64,000 nt of DNA, from positions 1 through 64,000 of the forward strand of contig JAFCMP010000147.1 in the NCBI GenBank assembly GCA_017506865.1. Reading direction: 5' to 3'. The position numbers and the translations under genes were made by a program. The DNA is from Tribonema minus (lineage: Eukaryota > Sar > Xanthophyceae > Tribonematales > Tribonemataceae). Numbering within the stretch: the stretch's first letter is position 1; every line of letters begins with the position of its first letter. This document shows positions 46,012 to 57,317 of the stretch, in pieces. The notes below the pieces were generated by a model, which worked only from the letters and a program-made list of their open reading frames with translations, searched no databases and was not told the origin of the DNA.

Positions 46012-47840
46012 TCAGAACAGACCCGAGAGGATGTCCACATCCACGTCGTCCAGGAACCGCGTGTCGGTCAGGCCCCACGCCGCCAGCTCATCGTTGCCGC
46101 AGCCGCCGCTGCTGCCGGCGACAGCGCACGCGGGCGCCAGCGTGCGCGCGCGCTTGGCGACAGTGCCGTCCTGCTGCTGCGCGGCCCACTCGCCGCACAG
46201 GTGGGTGGTGGCGTCAGCGTCGGCGGCATATGACGTGGCGGCGGCGGCGCCAAAGTCAAAGGGCGCGTCGTCGAAGGCGCGCTTGCACGACAACGAAGAC
46301 GACGACGATGACGCTGGCGGGTGCTCCGGCGACGGCGGTATCGAAGCGGGCGGGGGCATGCTGGTGGCGGCGGCGGCAGCGGCGGCGTCGAACGCGTCCA
46401 GCGCCGTCGTCGCGGTGGCGGCGGCAGCGCTCAGTGCCTCCGCGGCGCCGCTCATGTCGCCGCTGTCTATCTCAATCACGATCTGCGTGATGGTGCGCGC
46501 GGCAAACGTCTTGACGGCCTTGGTGACCGTGATGGAGCGGTGCGGCGCGGCGGCGGCGAGCTCCGGGCTGATGTGGCCGCTGATGGTGCGCCACAGCGCG
46601 CGCTGCGCGTCGCTGCGGAGCTGCTGCGCCCCCGCCCCCCCCGCCGCCGCCGCCGCCTCCAGCGCGCAGCACGGGTCATGCTCGTAGCGGTCCGCGTCGG
46701 GCGCGGCGAGGAAGTGCGAGAGGTAGTGCTTGGCGCCGCTCTGGCGGATCTGCAGCGCGTCCGACTCGGCGGGCGTGAGGTGCGGGTACGCAAAGCGCGT
46801 CGACAGCTGCAGGCCGCGCGCGATGATAGTGTCGAAGAAGACGGTGCGCTCGTAGCGGCCCTCCACGCACCTGTGGGGTTTTGGGGGGGGGGGAGAAGGA
46901 GTGCGGGGGGTGGCGACGGCTCACAAAAAGGGTCGCAGAAAGCGCATGTGCGCGGAATGCAGGCTACAGGCTGCGTGGACTGAGCGGTACGCGTATTGGT
47001 TGCATGCGCACGGCACCTTCCATTCGCACGAGGGGAACAACGTGATGTAGTCGTAATGGCCATGTTGCAGCAGACGCTGAGCAACTGCAAACAGTCATGC
47101 AGGTGCCAAATGCGGGTTTGCCGAGTGAGCAGCCTCACCGGATGAGAAGCTGCGCGCCGGGCCAGCCACATGTCCAGAATGCCTTGCGAGCCGCTGGCGC
47201 ACGTTCTGTCAGCAAAGAGCATCACACAGGAGCAGCAGTGAGCCAGTCAGCTGAGTTCGGTCATGGGGCTGAAAACAACATGCAGCACCAGGGCCATGGC
47301 CGGTCAATCAAGTGGACAAGGCTAGAGAAGGAAAAGCCAGGAAAGCTGTTGAGCAGTCTCCCTGGTTGACAGTCGGTTGTGGCACCTGACAAAAGGTCGT
47401 TGTCACCTGTCCCCCCCGCATCCCCCCCATGTATGAGGGCGAAGAATGCAAATACGGTCTGCGAATGCAGAACGCAATGGCTACACTTGAGTGATTGGAC
47501 TGGGTATGTCATGGTTGCTTGGCTAGGGTCCAGCGCAGCCGCCTGCTGCCGCCTTTGCTGCAGATGCACGCTCTACAGTAGAGCCAGCGAGCGTTCCGTT
47601 TGCAATTAGCATCCGCCTGTGCTCTCGCACAGCGGCTAACGCGGCTGCACAGCAGATCAAGTGCGATAGCAGGAAGAAGCCTTGCGAGCGACACCGCTGA
47701 ACATGCTGCTGTCGATGTGTGCTGCACTCACCTAAGACCGTGGTGGTGACACCGCGAGCCTCAAACTGCTTGGGGTGGCGTGCCAGCAGCCACCGGTACG
47801 CAGACCGCTCATAGTTATACTTCTTGATCGGGGTGGTCAT
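46012..47840 (-). CDS. Unknown 346-aa protein with a novel N-terminal domain and acidic C-terminal motif, 3 exons
   Basis: Exons 47732-47840, 47012-47084 and 46012-46870 join in phase (1, 2). I do not recognise the family. The N-terminal ~110 residues look ordered and rich in aromatic residues (YNYERSAYRWLLARHPKQF, QRLLQHGHYDYITLFPSCEW, RYERTVFFDTIIARGLQL). Then come Ala-rich helices, one with RSITVTKAVKTFAARTITQI, and a Ser/Pro linker. It ends in FLDDVDVDILSGLF, an acidic-hydrophobic motif of the kind seen in transcription activation domains. KRAFDD and AKRART could be nuclear localisation signals. A transcriptional co-regulator is a guess. The exon 2 donor (GTGCGC) is the weakest call; an alternative donor 6 bases earlier would break the frame. 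Confidence 0.6.
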
Positions 47841-50800
47841 GTGTATATGTGAAGGGTCTGCGACAGGCTGCAGAAGACGCGCGCACACAGCGCGAGGCTA
47901 AATGAGGCCAGCACCCAGGTAAACGTCTGGCGAGAGTGAGGTATGCGGTAAGGCGCACGAGAAGACGCGTTGAGCAGGCAGTGCGAGGCACCAACCGCTT
48001 CGCGTTGAACGCAAAGCCATGAACTCAGGGCACAACCAGAGACGACGACTTGTGCGACATCGATTGCGAGCCTTGCAAAATGTGCCACACAACGCCGCGA
48101 GAAAGCATACACACTCACGCCGCCTGCGCCACACACTAGTCAGCTTGAGAGGGACATCTGCATCTCAAGTAAGGCTCTGGCTCGGCTTCGCCTTGGCGAT
48201 CCCTGCCACGGGTGCTTGATCGAGCGCGCTCCTCATCAGTGCAGGCTCTGTTGTTCGCTCACATCACATCAAAGCTGTGGCACCACAACACCCTGGTCAA
48301 CGCCGCTAATTAGAGACAGCAGCTACACTGTGACATTGCCCACCTGCGATCGCCTCCACGCCGCCAGCTGCCTGCGCTCGCCTCTTCTTTTGTTGTGGTG
48401 GTACCACCGGTGTTCCCTCCAACAAAGCAAAGTTTTTCGACAGGATTTGCACAAATTCTGGCCAAATTTGCGGAGAAAAAAAAAACAAAATTTGGTGTGA
48501 GTTGCCTTGACGTTGTGAACGTATACAGTTTTCAAAACACATTATATGAGCAATGCTCGTGTCAAAACTCGAACGCAAGAAGTTCAGCATTAACCTGCCA
48601 TGCCATGTTCAGCAATACCAAATTCAGGCAAATGTGCACACTCACACATGCATACTTGATGATGATGCCAAGTCAGGACAGAGAGGACATCATACAAAGC
48701 CAGCGCAGTGGTCGGTCCCAGCCAAAGCCAATTGTCATTAAGAAAGCACTTCACGCCAACAAAAAATCTTGTGCCAGGCCAGCTCCCTGCCGCCTCAGCA
48801 GCATGCTGCTGCGCCGCGTGACAGCGTGTGCACACCAACACAGTGGCGATGGTGCCGACGCAATCGAGGCGGCTGGTGTGCCCTGAGCTTGTGCGCAAGC
48901 CACACCATCTGCTGTCTCTGTCTCTGTCTGTGCGGCTCATGTCCAGAAGCAGTGCCATCGCCACTGATGCAAGCTGGCACTGGCAGATCTTGTCCAGAAT
49001 AAATTAAACCCCCTGCGCACAGTGGGGGTTGCTCCTGCCGCTCCGCCGCCGCAATGTGCTCACGTGTCACCCCGACGCCACTGCTGCTGTCGCCGCCGCC
49101 GCTGCCGTGCACATCAGCAACCGTGCGCACAGGCGCGCGTGCACACTTCGTTAGATGCACAACGCCAGTGTCGCCTTCAAGGCACGCGACGAGCGCCGCG
49201 GTCGCAGTGTCGCGCCGCGAGCTGCCGCCGACGTGCGCGCTGCGGTCACTGCGCACGCCGCTGCTGGAAGCACCGGCGCCGCCTCCAGTTGCATAGCCAA
49301 GGTCATCGAGCACCCACTTGAGCTGTCCCTCCGGGCGCTGCAGCGCAGGGTGGTGACCGCCATGCATCACCCCAGACCGCGTGAGCGTCGGCGGCACTGC
49401 GTGCTGCTGTGGTGGGAGCTGATGTGCTGCAATACGGCTCGCACTCAATGCGCGTGGCGCCTCTCTCAGCGGCTGCGCGACAGCGCCAGCGATCAGCGTT
49501 GCAGCAGCATTCTTACCATACGTCGGCGCAGCTGTCGCAGGCACGTGCCGCAGCAACGGCAGCTCTGCGCCATCTGCTCCGCTCGTCAGGCCCATGTGCA
49601 CCGCCTGTGCAGGGCAACGAGCGTCATGCGAGCGGCGGCGATGCCAATGCAGTGAGCATAGGCATAGTACCGCACAACAGGCACTATGTGAGCAGTTGAC
49701 GCAGCCTCCAGGCACTGCAAGGCTTTCCGCTGCAAGTGGAGCTAGTTGATGTGGCTCGAGCAGTGGCATAACGGTAGCCCGCTGGCAAGACTGCGTGCTG
49801 TGACTGAACCGTCTGGCAACACACCAGCAACAGATTATACACTTTACCCGCAGCAGGTTACGAATGAGTCTGATCACTTCGTTGCACAGTAGATGGCTTG
49901 GTCAGCTGTGAACTGTGACACAATCAATGGGTCAATGATGTGGCGAGCGGCATTATGGTGGCCGCCTGTGCAAGATATCATATTTCAAAAATGTGCCCTG
50001 CCATCGCACGTTCTTGACCCGATGGTATATCTATGTCGTGACAAATGGCGGCTAGGCTTTGTGAACAGTATGTGTGCTGCACTGTGCAGCGGTCAACGCC
50101 CTGCAGTACACTCACACAGGGTCCTCAAGTGCACGCTCACACGGGTGTCATAAGATCAGGCAGCGAAGCAGCGCTATATTCATATAGCATTGCTCGGCAC
50201 TGTATGCGTGCCTGCCCTGATTGCTACCTTGCTGCGGATGCTGCAACGCTCGCCATGTGTTGCTGCTTGGCCCATTCCCCACCACGTGGCACTTGCTTGC
50301 ATGCACTACTTTCTTGTCGAATATACAGGTTGAACGCAGGCCGCTCTGAGATGCCGTGTCCAGCACTATTGCAAAGCGGTCCCCACCATATGCGATTCAA
50401 CAGCATACTGGGCAACGTCCAAACCTGACCACAGTGCGCCAGGCCAGTGCACATTGCCTAAACACTGCCACCAATGGGCAGCCTGATGCCCATTGTGCCT
50501 GCGCTGCGTCGCAATACTGGCGTGTACTTCTCCAAAAAGGGGTGCCTGTCGCAGTCACCTTAGTCGAGTACTCTCATTCATCAGGTCAAATCTGCAGCCT
50601 TCAAGCACGCGTCAGCTATGCTGGACAGACAGTCTGGCATCGCTCAGCACTGTTGGCTTGCGCTGCTGCAGATGCCGCAATGCTCATCCAAATGAAACCG
50701 CTGTTGGCCTGCGCCGCAGATGCTGCAGCGCTCATCCAAAAGATACCGCAAACGGTGCATTGGCGTCCACCGAGCAGGTCCAATCGCAGCAGTGCTCAGG

Positions 50801-50894
50801 CATTTGATCAGTGACGAAGTGCTGCGCACAAGCGGCTCAGTGAGAGGATGCCACTTGCATTTGAGATTCTGCGGGCACCCCAAATACCCCTCAC
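47841..50894. other. Region between the 346-aa gene and the recognised RhoGAP exons
   Basis: No confirmed gene. A minus-strand open stretch (about 48795-49870, no ATG start) is Ser/Gly-rich in 49020-49400 and could be a downstream RhoGAP exon. A two-unit repeat of about 50 bases at 50650-50760 (minus strand, encoding LDERCSICGAG-like and LDEHCGICSSA-like peptides) lies in the same orientation. An A-rich tract (A10) at 48475-48484. Confidence 0.4.
48795..49780 (-). CDS. Possible coding segment, unknown, low confidence
   Basis: A minus-strand open frame runs here without a start codon at its left limit; the first ATG that could matter reads MPLLEPHQ near 49770. It contains a segment of better complexity, QRPEGQLKWVLDDLGYATGG, within Ser/Gly-rich sequence. 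Position and strand allow it to be a 3' exon of the RhoGAP gene. No family motif is visible and the frame may be chance in GC-rich sequence. Confidence 0.25.
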
Positions 50895-53626
50895 CTGCAG
50901 CATCTGTACGACCCGCAGCTGCGCGTGCACCATCGCCAGAGCCGCCCGTCCGACCGCCTGAGCAGCCACTTCCGGAGCACTGCCACAGCTCTCCTGAACA
51001 CCCAGTTGCTTTGACTGAGCATGTGCACGCGTCGCGCGCCCCATTCCCCCCCTCCACTCCTTCAGCTGCGCCGCGCAACCCTGCCGCTCCCCCCCGAGCT
51101 GCGCACGCAGGAGGGCGATTTCCTCCACCAGCACCCCCAATCGCCCCCCCCAGACCCCCCCCAGATACCACTCGCCTGTTTCATTGCCGGTGGCGCTCGC
51201 GGCGGCGGAGGGGGCGGCGGCGGCGCGCGGCGCGCTCGCACGAGCGCTGCCGCATGCTGCCGCCGCCGCCGCCGCTGCCGCGGGCGTGGCGGGGGTCTTA
51301 CGAGCCAGCGTGTTTCTGGCCAAAAGCGCGCCACCGGCCTGCGCTTTTGCGGGGGCGTGACCCCCCGCTGCGGCGCCCTGGTGTTGTCTGTCGTCGCGGC
51401 CGTCGCCCCTCGGCGCTGCGCCGCCGCTGCCCCCGCTGCCGCCGCTGCCGCCGCCGCCGGCGCTGTCCGCGAACCGCAGCACGGCGTCCTCCGCCGCCGC
51501 CGCCGCGCCGCGCTGCTGCCGCTGCGCGCTGCCGCGGTCCGCGCTGGACGCGTCCGCGCTGGCGGCGCCGCGCGGCGACGGCGACACGCTGTGGCAGCGC
51601 GGCACCGCGACGCTCTGCGCGTGGCGGTGCGACGGCCGCGACTGCTGCGCCTGCTGCTGCGCCTGCGCCTGCGCCGCCTGCAGCGCCGGCTTGTACGCAT
51701 GGGCGAGCGAGCGCAGCAGCGTCATTGGCCGCGAGAGCGGCGACGAGGGCGCCGAGCGCGATCCCAGCACGCCCTTGCCGCGCTCCAGGGGCGGCCTGCT
51801 GGCCGCGAGCAGGGGGTTCGCCCCGTGAAACGCCCCCCCCGCCTCGTCCTCGTCAGCGTCGGGGGCAGCGCGAGGGCCCATAAACGCCCACGCGTCGCCG
51901 CGCTTGCCGAGGTTGGCGCGCTGCTTCGACGACGATGCGGGGACCGCAAAGACGCCGTTGCCGCTCCCCGCGGCCTCCCTCTGCGCGCTGTGATTCGAGC
52001 CGAAGGCGGAGTGCTGCGAACAGGGGGACACCGGCGCTGACTGCGCAGCGGTCGCCGCCGCAGCCTGTGATAGCTGCTGCGCTGGAAGGCCGCCGGCGCC
52101 CGCTGCTGCGGCCGCAGCGGCCAGCGGCTCCTCGTCCGGCGGCACCGGCGGCGGTGTCAGCAGCTCTGGCGGCAGCGGCGGCGGTGATGGCGGCTGCGGC
52201 GGCGGCAGCGGCGCTGCAACAGGCTCGTCGCCGCCCATGCCCGCCACAAACTCCGCGGTCACCTTGCTCTTGGACATCATGTGCCGCCACGTGCGCGTCG
52301 GCTCGCGCTTGTGCGGCCGCGCCTTCCTGTCGCCGCCGCTGTCCGCCGCCGCCTCCGCCGCCGCCGCCGCGTCGCCGCCGCCGCCCTTGCTGAGCGCCGC
52401 CGCCGCGTCGGCCGCCTGCGCGAGCGCCGCCTCCGCGATCGCGGCGCCGCGGTCGAACGCCGCGTCGTGCAGCGCGGCCGGCGGCGCCGCCAGCAGCACG
52501 GCGAAGAGCTCGTGGCGCTTGAGCATCTCCGCGACGCCGTCGCACTCGCTGGCGCGCGCGACGGCGGTGCCGAGCGTGCGCGCCACCGCCTCGGCGCCCA
52601 TCATGTTGAGGTGCGCGTGCGCGACGACGCGCGCGGCGTGCTCGAGCAGCGCCAGCAGCAGCGCGCGGTTGAGCGGCGGCAGCGCGGCGCAGAGCGCGGC
52701 GACGTCCGCCGCCGCCGCCGTGAAGTCGGTCCACCTGTCGTAGGGGATGATGGGCTGGTGGCTGCGCAGGCACTGCCTGTCGGCGGCAGGCGGCAGCAGC
52801 GGCATGTGTATTGGGGGAATGCGCGGCAGCGAAGGCGAAGTGTGATTGAAGTCCAAGCTTTCTCAATGTCATCATTGCGCCCGTTGTCAATGCCACAAAT
52901 TTTCAATCCCAGTGTGCCAGCAAGGGGTGCGGCGACACAAGGCAGCTGTCGAGCCCCGCACTTTCACGCAAAGTCTCCAGCACTCAGTCGCCGTCTCCGA
53001 GTGCAAACTCACTTGATGGCTCCAGCTACAGCGTGCGGGTCCAAAGCGCCGTCCAGGGCGCCTGCATCGAGGGCGCCAGTAGACATCAGCCCTGACAGCG
53101 TGTCCACATCTGATGCCAGTCCGCATTTCCTGTACAAGCCCTCCTCCGCCAGTGCTTTGCTGGACAGGTGCTCCAGTGCCAAGCACAGGCTTGAGACACA
53201 AGAGGCCTGGATCAAGATCACCAACAAGGCAAAGTCATGCGTATGAAAGAGTGCTAGAAAAACATCAGTGAGTCTGGCACAGCATCTTGTCTTTTTGCTG
53301 TGCTGGAACCATCTCGAGGCACACAAGTAAGTGATCTATGACGCCACATCATAGCGCTGTTGTATAGTTTACAACGTGTTGATTGGTTGTTGGCGAGATT
53401 GCTCGCAGCAACTTGCACGTAGCTTTTCCGTGATGCGATGCTACCGTGAAGATCTGCAGACAGCGCTCCAGCAACACACACATTTGTGCAAATTAACAGG
53501 CACTGCGTTTCTGCAGCACAGCGTGTTCCTCACCTGGAGCTGTGGCAGCGGCCCGTCCAGATCATTGGAGCTCAATCTCCGCTCTGGCGATTGAGCCAGC
53601 GAGCCGCGTCTGGAGGGGTGATGCAT
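50895..53626 (-). CDS. RhoGAP-domain protein (GTPase activator for Rho/Rac-type GTPases), several exons
   Basis: Recognised exons: about 53534-53626 (start uncertain), 53013-53206, and a long open stretch 50895-52776, phases 0 and 2 fitting. The RhoGAP domain is split over two exons: SSLCLALEHLSSKALAEEGL leads into YRKCG, with the arginine finger in EEGLYRKCG; then AIKQCLRSHQPIIPYDRW, and LNMMGAEAVARTLGTAV with the conserved Asn. RhoGAPs stimulate GTP hydrolysis by Rho-family GTPases and so control actin and polarity. The rest is long, Ala/Ser/Pro-rich and disordered, then a coiled coil (VEEIALLRAQLGGERQG) and a helix ending HAQLRVVQMLQ before a GTGAGG donor at 50895. A small intron may interrupt 51000-51190. 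More exons probably lie below 50895. Confidence 0.85.
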
Positions 53627-54486
53627 GCTCACATGCTTACGCCATTATCACTAGGAATTCCTACGCCTGAGAAATCATCGCAAACGCCGTTATTTGGTGA
53701 GTCTTGAAGCCCAGCGAGTCGACTCGAGTCTTTGGCAATGACTCTGGCCTTACATGGCAACTCCCCACACCCAGGTGTGGAAAAATATCAAGGTGCTGCT
53801 TCCGATACACCACTGACCATCATATTGGCACGGTATGATACAGCGCTACATGTATGCTCGAAAATTTTCGTCTACGAGTGCCACTCAACTCCCTTAAAAG
53901 TGCAAGGCGGCGTCAAGCATGGGAGGGCTGCTGAAATGTTGCATTTGCACACCCTGGTGCTAAGCACCTTGCAACTTTGATCATGGGTCATGCAGCTGCT
54001 GGCCAACAAGCAACAACGGCAGAAGGGATGCTAAGCTCTACAGCGTTTTCTAGGATTAGAGCGCACGTAGAATATGTATAGCGGTGGCCGCTTCTGTGTT
54101 TAGTAGGCCATGTCCAATGTATGCAAGAACGGTGCTGCAGATGTCAGCAGCGGCCGCCATCATGCTGCTTGTTTACTGGACGCATCCAACGTGACTGAGC
54201 GTTGCCCCCCATTCAAGTCACAATCACTTGTTCAGAGGAACGTACACACAGCACGACTTTGCGGCGATACCTTGCGCAAGCGGATACGATCTATTGGCCA
54301 TAGCACCAGCTGCTTCACTCCGGTGGTGCCTTAACACCATGCAGCTATCTCTATGCAGAATGTGATTGCAACCCCCGAAACCAAAAGCACACAACCTGGC
54401 GTCTGCACGTGCACGCAGCAACCCCCCCCACACGGCGCCTCTACTGCTCCCTGCTCCCGATGCCCGCCTTGATAACCCTCGATCAC
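53627..54486. other. Intergenic region between RhoGAP and the channel gene
   Basis: AT-richer than the flanking exons, with no recognised gene or repeat. May contain upstream RhoGAP exons or its promoter and the channel 3' flank. Confidence 0.5.
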
Positions 54487-56846
54487 TCATACGCTATGCC
54501 GCTCCGCTGCCGCCGGCGCCGCCCCCTCCCCCTGCTCGCCGCACCCCCCGTACACGTCACTCCACACGCGCCCCGAGTCCAACAAATCCGCATACACCCT
54601 GCGCCTGCGCGTGGCGACGTCGTCACGCGTCAGCAGCTTGTCCACCTCGCTGCGCGCTAGACCTGCGTCCGCGAGCGGCACGCCGCGGCGGACGGCAGCG
54701 GCAGGCGCGTCCGGCAGCGGCGGCGGCGGCGGTAGCCGCGCCTCCGACGCCACGTCCGCACCGTTCACCGCCGCCGCCGCGCACTCGAGGTACTGGTCCA
54801 CGGCGCCGTTGACGTAGGCCGCGGTAGCGGCGCTCAGCCCGTGGTGACATGGCAGCGGCGATGCTGCGCCGCCGCCGCCCGCGAGCGCGACGGCCTCGCT
54901 GAGCACCGCCGCGCCGAGCGACAGCGAGTACGACGGCAGCGCGGGGAAGTAGTTGGCGGACTGCGGGTAGCAGAGGAGCGTCTGCGCGGCCGCGATGAGC
55001 TCGCTCGCGGCGCCGCGCAGCAGCGCGTCCACGGCGGCGCCGTCGCCGCCGCCGCCGCGGCACAGCGCGGCGATGCGCGCGGGGCCGCCAAGCGCCGCGA
55101 CGCGGCCCGCGAAGCGCCTGTGGCTCGTCACCGCCTCGCTGACGGAGAGGACGAAGGTGGACGCCGCGGTGAGCAGGAAGAAGCCGGTGGCGGCGGCCAC
55201 GGGCACGAGGATACGGTAGGTATCGCTGGCGGGGCGGAGGTCGCCGTTGCCGAGCGTGGTGACCACGTAGCCTGCGGCGCGCGGCGGTGTGCGGGCAGAC
55301 AGTGACTCAGTGAGGCAATCGATCTACCGGCATGGAGCTGTGAGACATGGTGGTTACTAAGCGGATGAGCGGGCTGCTCGCGTAGCGTCAATGAAAGATG
55401 TCTCAGAGCTTCTGTTGCTACAGTGCCACACATGCAAAGTGCAATGTGGCACGCTTCAACATCATTGTCATTCACCCGTGCACAAGTGCTCCACTGAAGC
55501 AGGGTGAGTGGTACTGGCGTCATCGGTGGGGACATTGCAGTAGGTGGGACTGACACAAGCAAGACCGTCTTGGGACTGCCAGTAAGCACACGCACCTGTA
55601 CACCACTTATTTGTGAGCTCAATTTCTCACGGCTGAATCAAAATCTCAGCTTTTAGCGTCAAGCGATGTCCATGATCAGCGGCAGCAATAAGCAGCTCAA
55701 GAGCTTTCACATCACCTCAACAAGTTGCTTACCATTTATGCACTGGTCATAACAGGGGCATGTGTTCAAGACAGCAACGCATCGAGCAGGGGCTGTTGAT
55801 GTCAGCATGCGTTGCGATTCATTCACATGTGCACTGACACATCAGCAACAGAGGGGCGTGGATACTTCAAGAATCCTCTATCTGCACTTTGCTGCCTACG
55901 CGTTAAGCCGCTCAACGCACTGCCGCAGGAGCACACAGCGCAAGCCTCCCCTTCCGCCAGCGGCACCGAAGCCCCTTGGCAGCGCATCATTCCCCCAACT
56001 CCGCACTGTACGCAAGAATCGTTCCTGCGCACGCGCCCCTATGCACGCGCTCACCCGCAAAGTAGATGACCTCTCCAACGGTCGCCGGCGTGCCGTTGGA
56101 CGCGCGCACGACGCCCTCACGGTCCGTCAGGAAGATCAGCGTCCAGGCGACCCAGAACGCCAGCCACCAGAATATGATGGTGAGAGAGACGGTGAGCACG
56201 CCTGCAACGCCTGCGAGGCAGCGGGTCGCTTTGCGACGTCTGCACGCCGCTGCCGTCTTGTGGATGAGCTTGACTATGGCCTGGGATGCGATGCCTGGTG
56301 GGGACAGAAGCGAACAGTTTTAGATTCAGGTGGGTGCGCTGGTGAGTGGACGAGGACATGGGGTACTGGCGCTCACGGAGGTGGTCCACGTTGAGTCGTG
56401 GTTGCCCATTGCAACTACACCTGGAGACGAGAGCACTCAGGGGTGCGAAATGGACCACACGCGGCTGTTTCCATAGCAATGTCGTGAACATGTAAGCACG
56501 CAGCATGCGTTGATCTTAGTGCAAGACAATGGCCTACAACTCCTGAACACCACTGTTAGCAGAGATGGGAGCGCGAGAATGGAGTGGCCGTGTGCCACCA
56601 GTGGCTGCTTGGACGCCGAAGGCGCCAGCCATTGCACAACCAGCCAGCTTGCAACTAAGCTCCGTACGATGCGTCATGCATCCGCGCATTGCAAGCGCGT
56701 GAATCCGGTCACATCATTCATGATTCAACACAGATATGCAATGCCACACCCGTACCTGTGTCTATCACAGACATCGTGGTAAACGCGACATCGTACAGTG
56801 TGAAGAGCGCCAGCAACCCGCCAATCACACCAGCCCATATGAGCAT
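54487..56846 (-). CDS. Potassium-channel-like protein with a single pore domain, 3 exons
   Basis: Exons 56756-56846 (ATG at 56846, could extend upstream), 56055-56294 and 54487-55271 join in phase (1, 1) to about 371 aa. Membrane segments: GVIGGLLALFTLYDVAFTT; then LTVSLTIIFWWLAFWVAWTL in exon 2; then a pore loop and ILVPVAAATGFFLLTAASTF. The pore reads EVIYFAGYVVTTLGNGDLRP, in which TLGNGD corresponds to the TVGYGD selectivity filter of K+ channels. This fits the two-transmembrane-plus-pore (Ion_trans_2) type. The C-terminal ~200 residues are cytosolic, Ala-rich, without a recognised ligand domain. Asn replaces the usual Tyr/Phe in the filter, so selectivity may differ. It is head to head with PIG-O. 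Confidence 0.8.
55272..56054 (-). other. Channel gene intron 2
   Basis: About 780 bases, donor GTGAGC after TTTGCGG, acceptor GCCGCAG. Nothing else recognised. Confidence 0.6.
56295..56755 (-). other. Channel gene intron 1
   Basis: About 460 bases, donor GTACGG, acceptor CCCACCAG. Nothing else recognised. Confidence 0.6.
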
Positions 56847-57317
56847 GATCGCCGGGCAGCAGGCCGTGCCTGCCTTGCTCTTGGCGCAGGCGCTATTGCA
56901 AGGCGCGCATCATCAGCTTGCACCGCGTCTGTGATCTGACACAGCAGCGACGAATGAAGACGTGTGAGGCTATCAGCGGAGGCTGCCAGAAGCGCCTCAT
57001 GATCGTTGCGCAATAGTTTTCATTCTTGACAGAGGCCGTTCAACACAGATCAGCAGTACGTCTTGATGTGAGCCTCCGCAAAGCTTTTTGCAGACGCAAT
57101 TCCGAGTTCTCAGAGACAAGCTTGATTGATGCCCACCAGTGCTGCGTCTGGTTATGGCAGGCTTACCAAATGCACCGCTGCTGCACTCGGCGCTACTTTG
57201 CAGCAATTTCTTTGCTCTCGACCTCTGCACCTCGTCTTCCTATTCACCAGCAAAACTTCAACTTCAACTCTTCAGTTGAAGTCGTGGGAAGATCATCGCG
57301 GAAGGGATGGGTAGCTG
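56847..57317. promoter_or_regulatory. Divergent promoter region between the channel gene and PIG-O
   Basis: 470 bases between the divergent start codons. A TTCAACTTCAACTC tract lies at 57248-57262, about 55 bases upstream of the PIG-O ATG. No TATA box stands out. If the channel start lies upstream of 56846 the region shrinks. Confidence 0.45.

Noticed and set aside
51021..52040. Plus-strand frame of 339 codons over the RhoGAP gene
   Set aside because: Low-complexity antisense shadow of a GC-rich exon.
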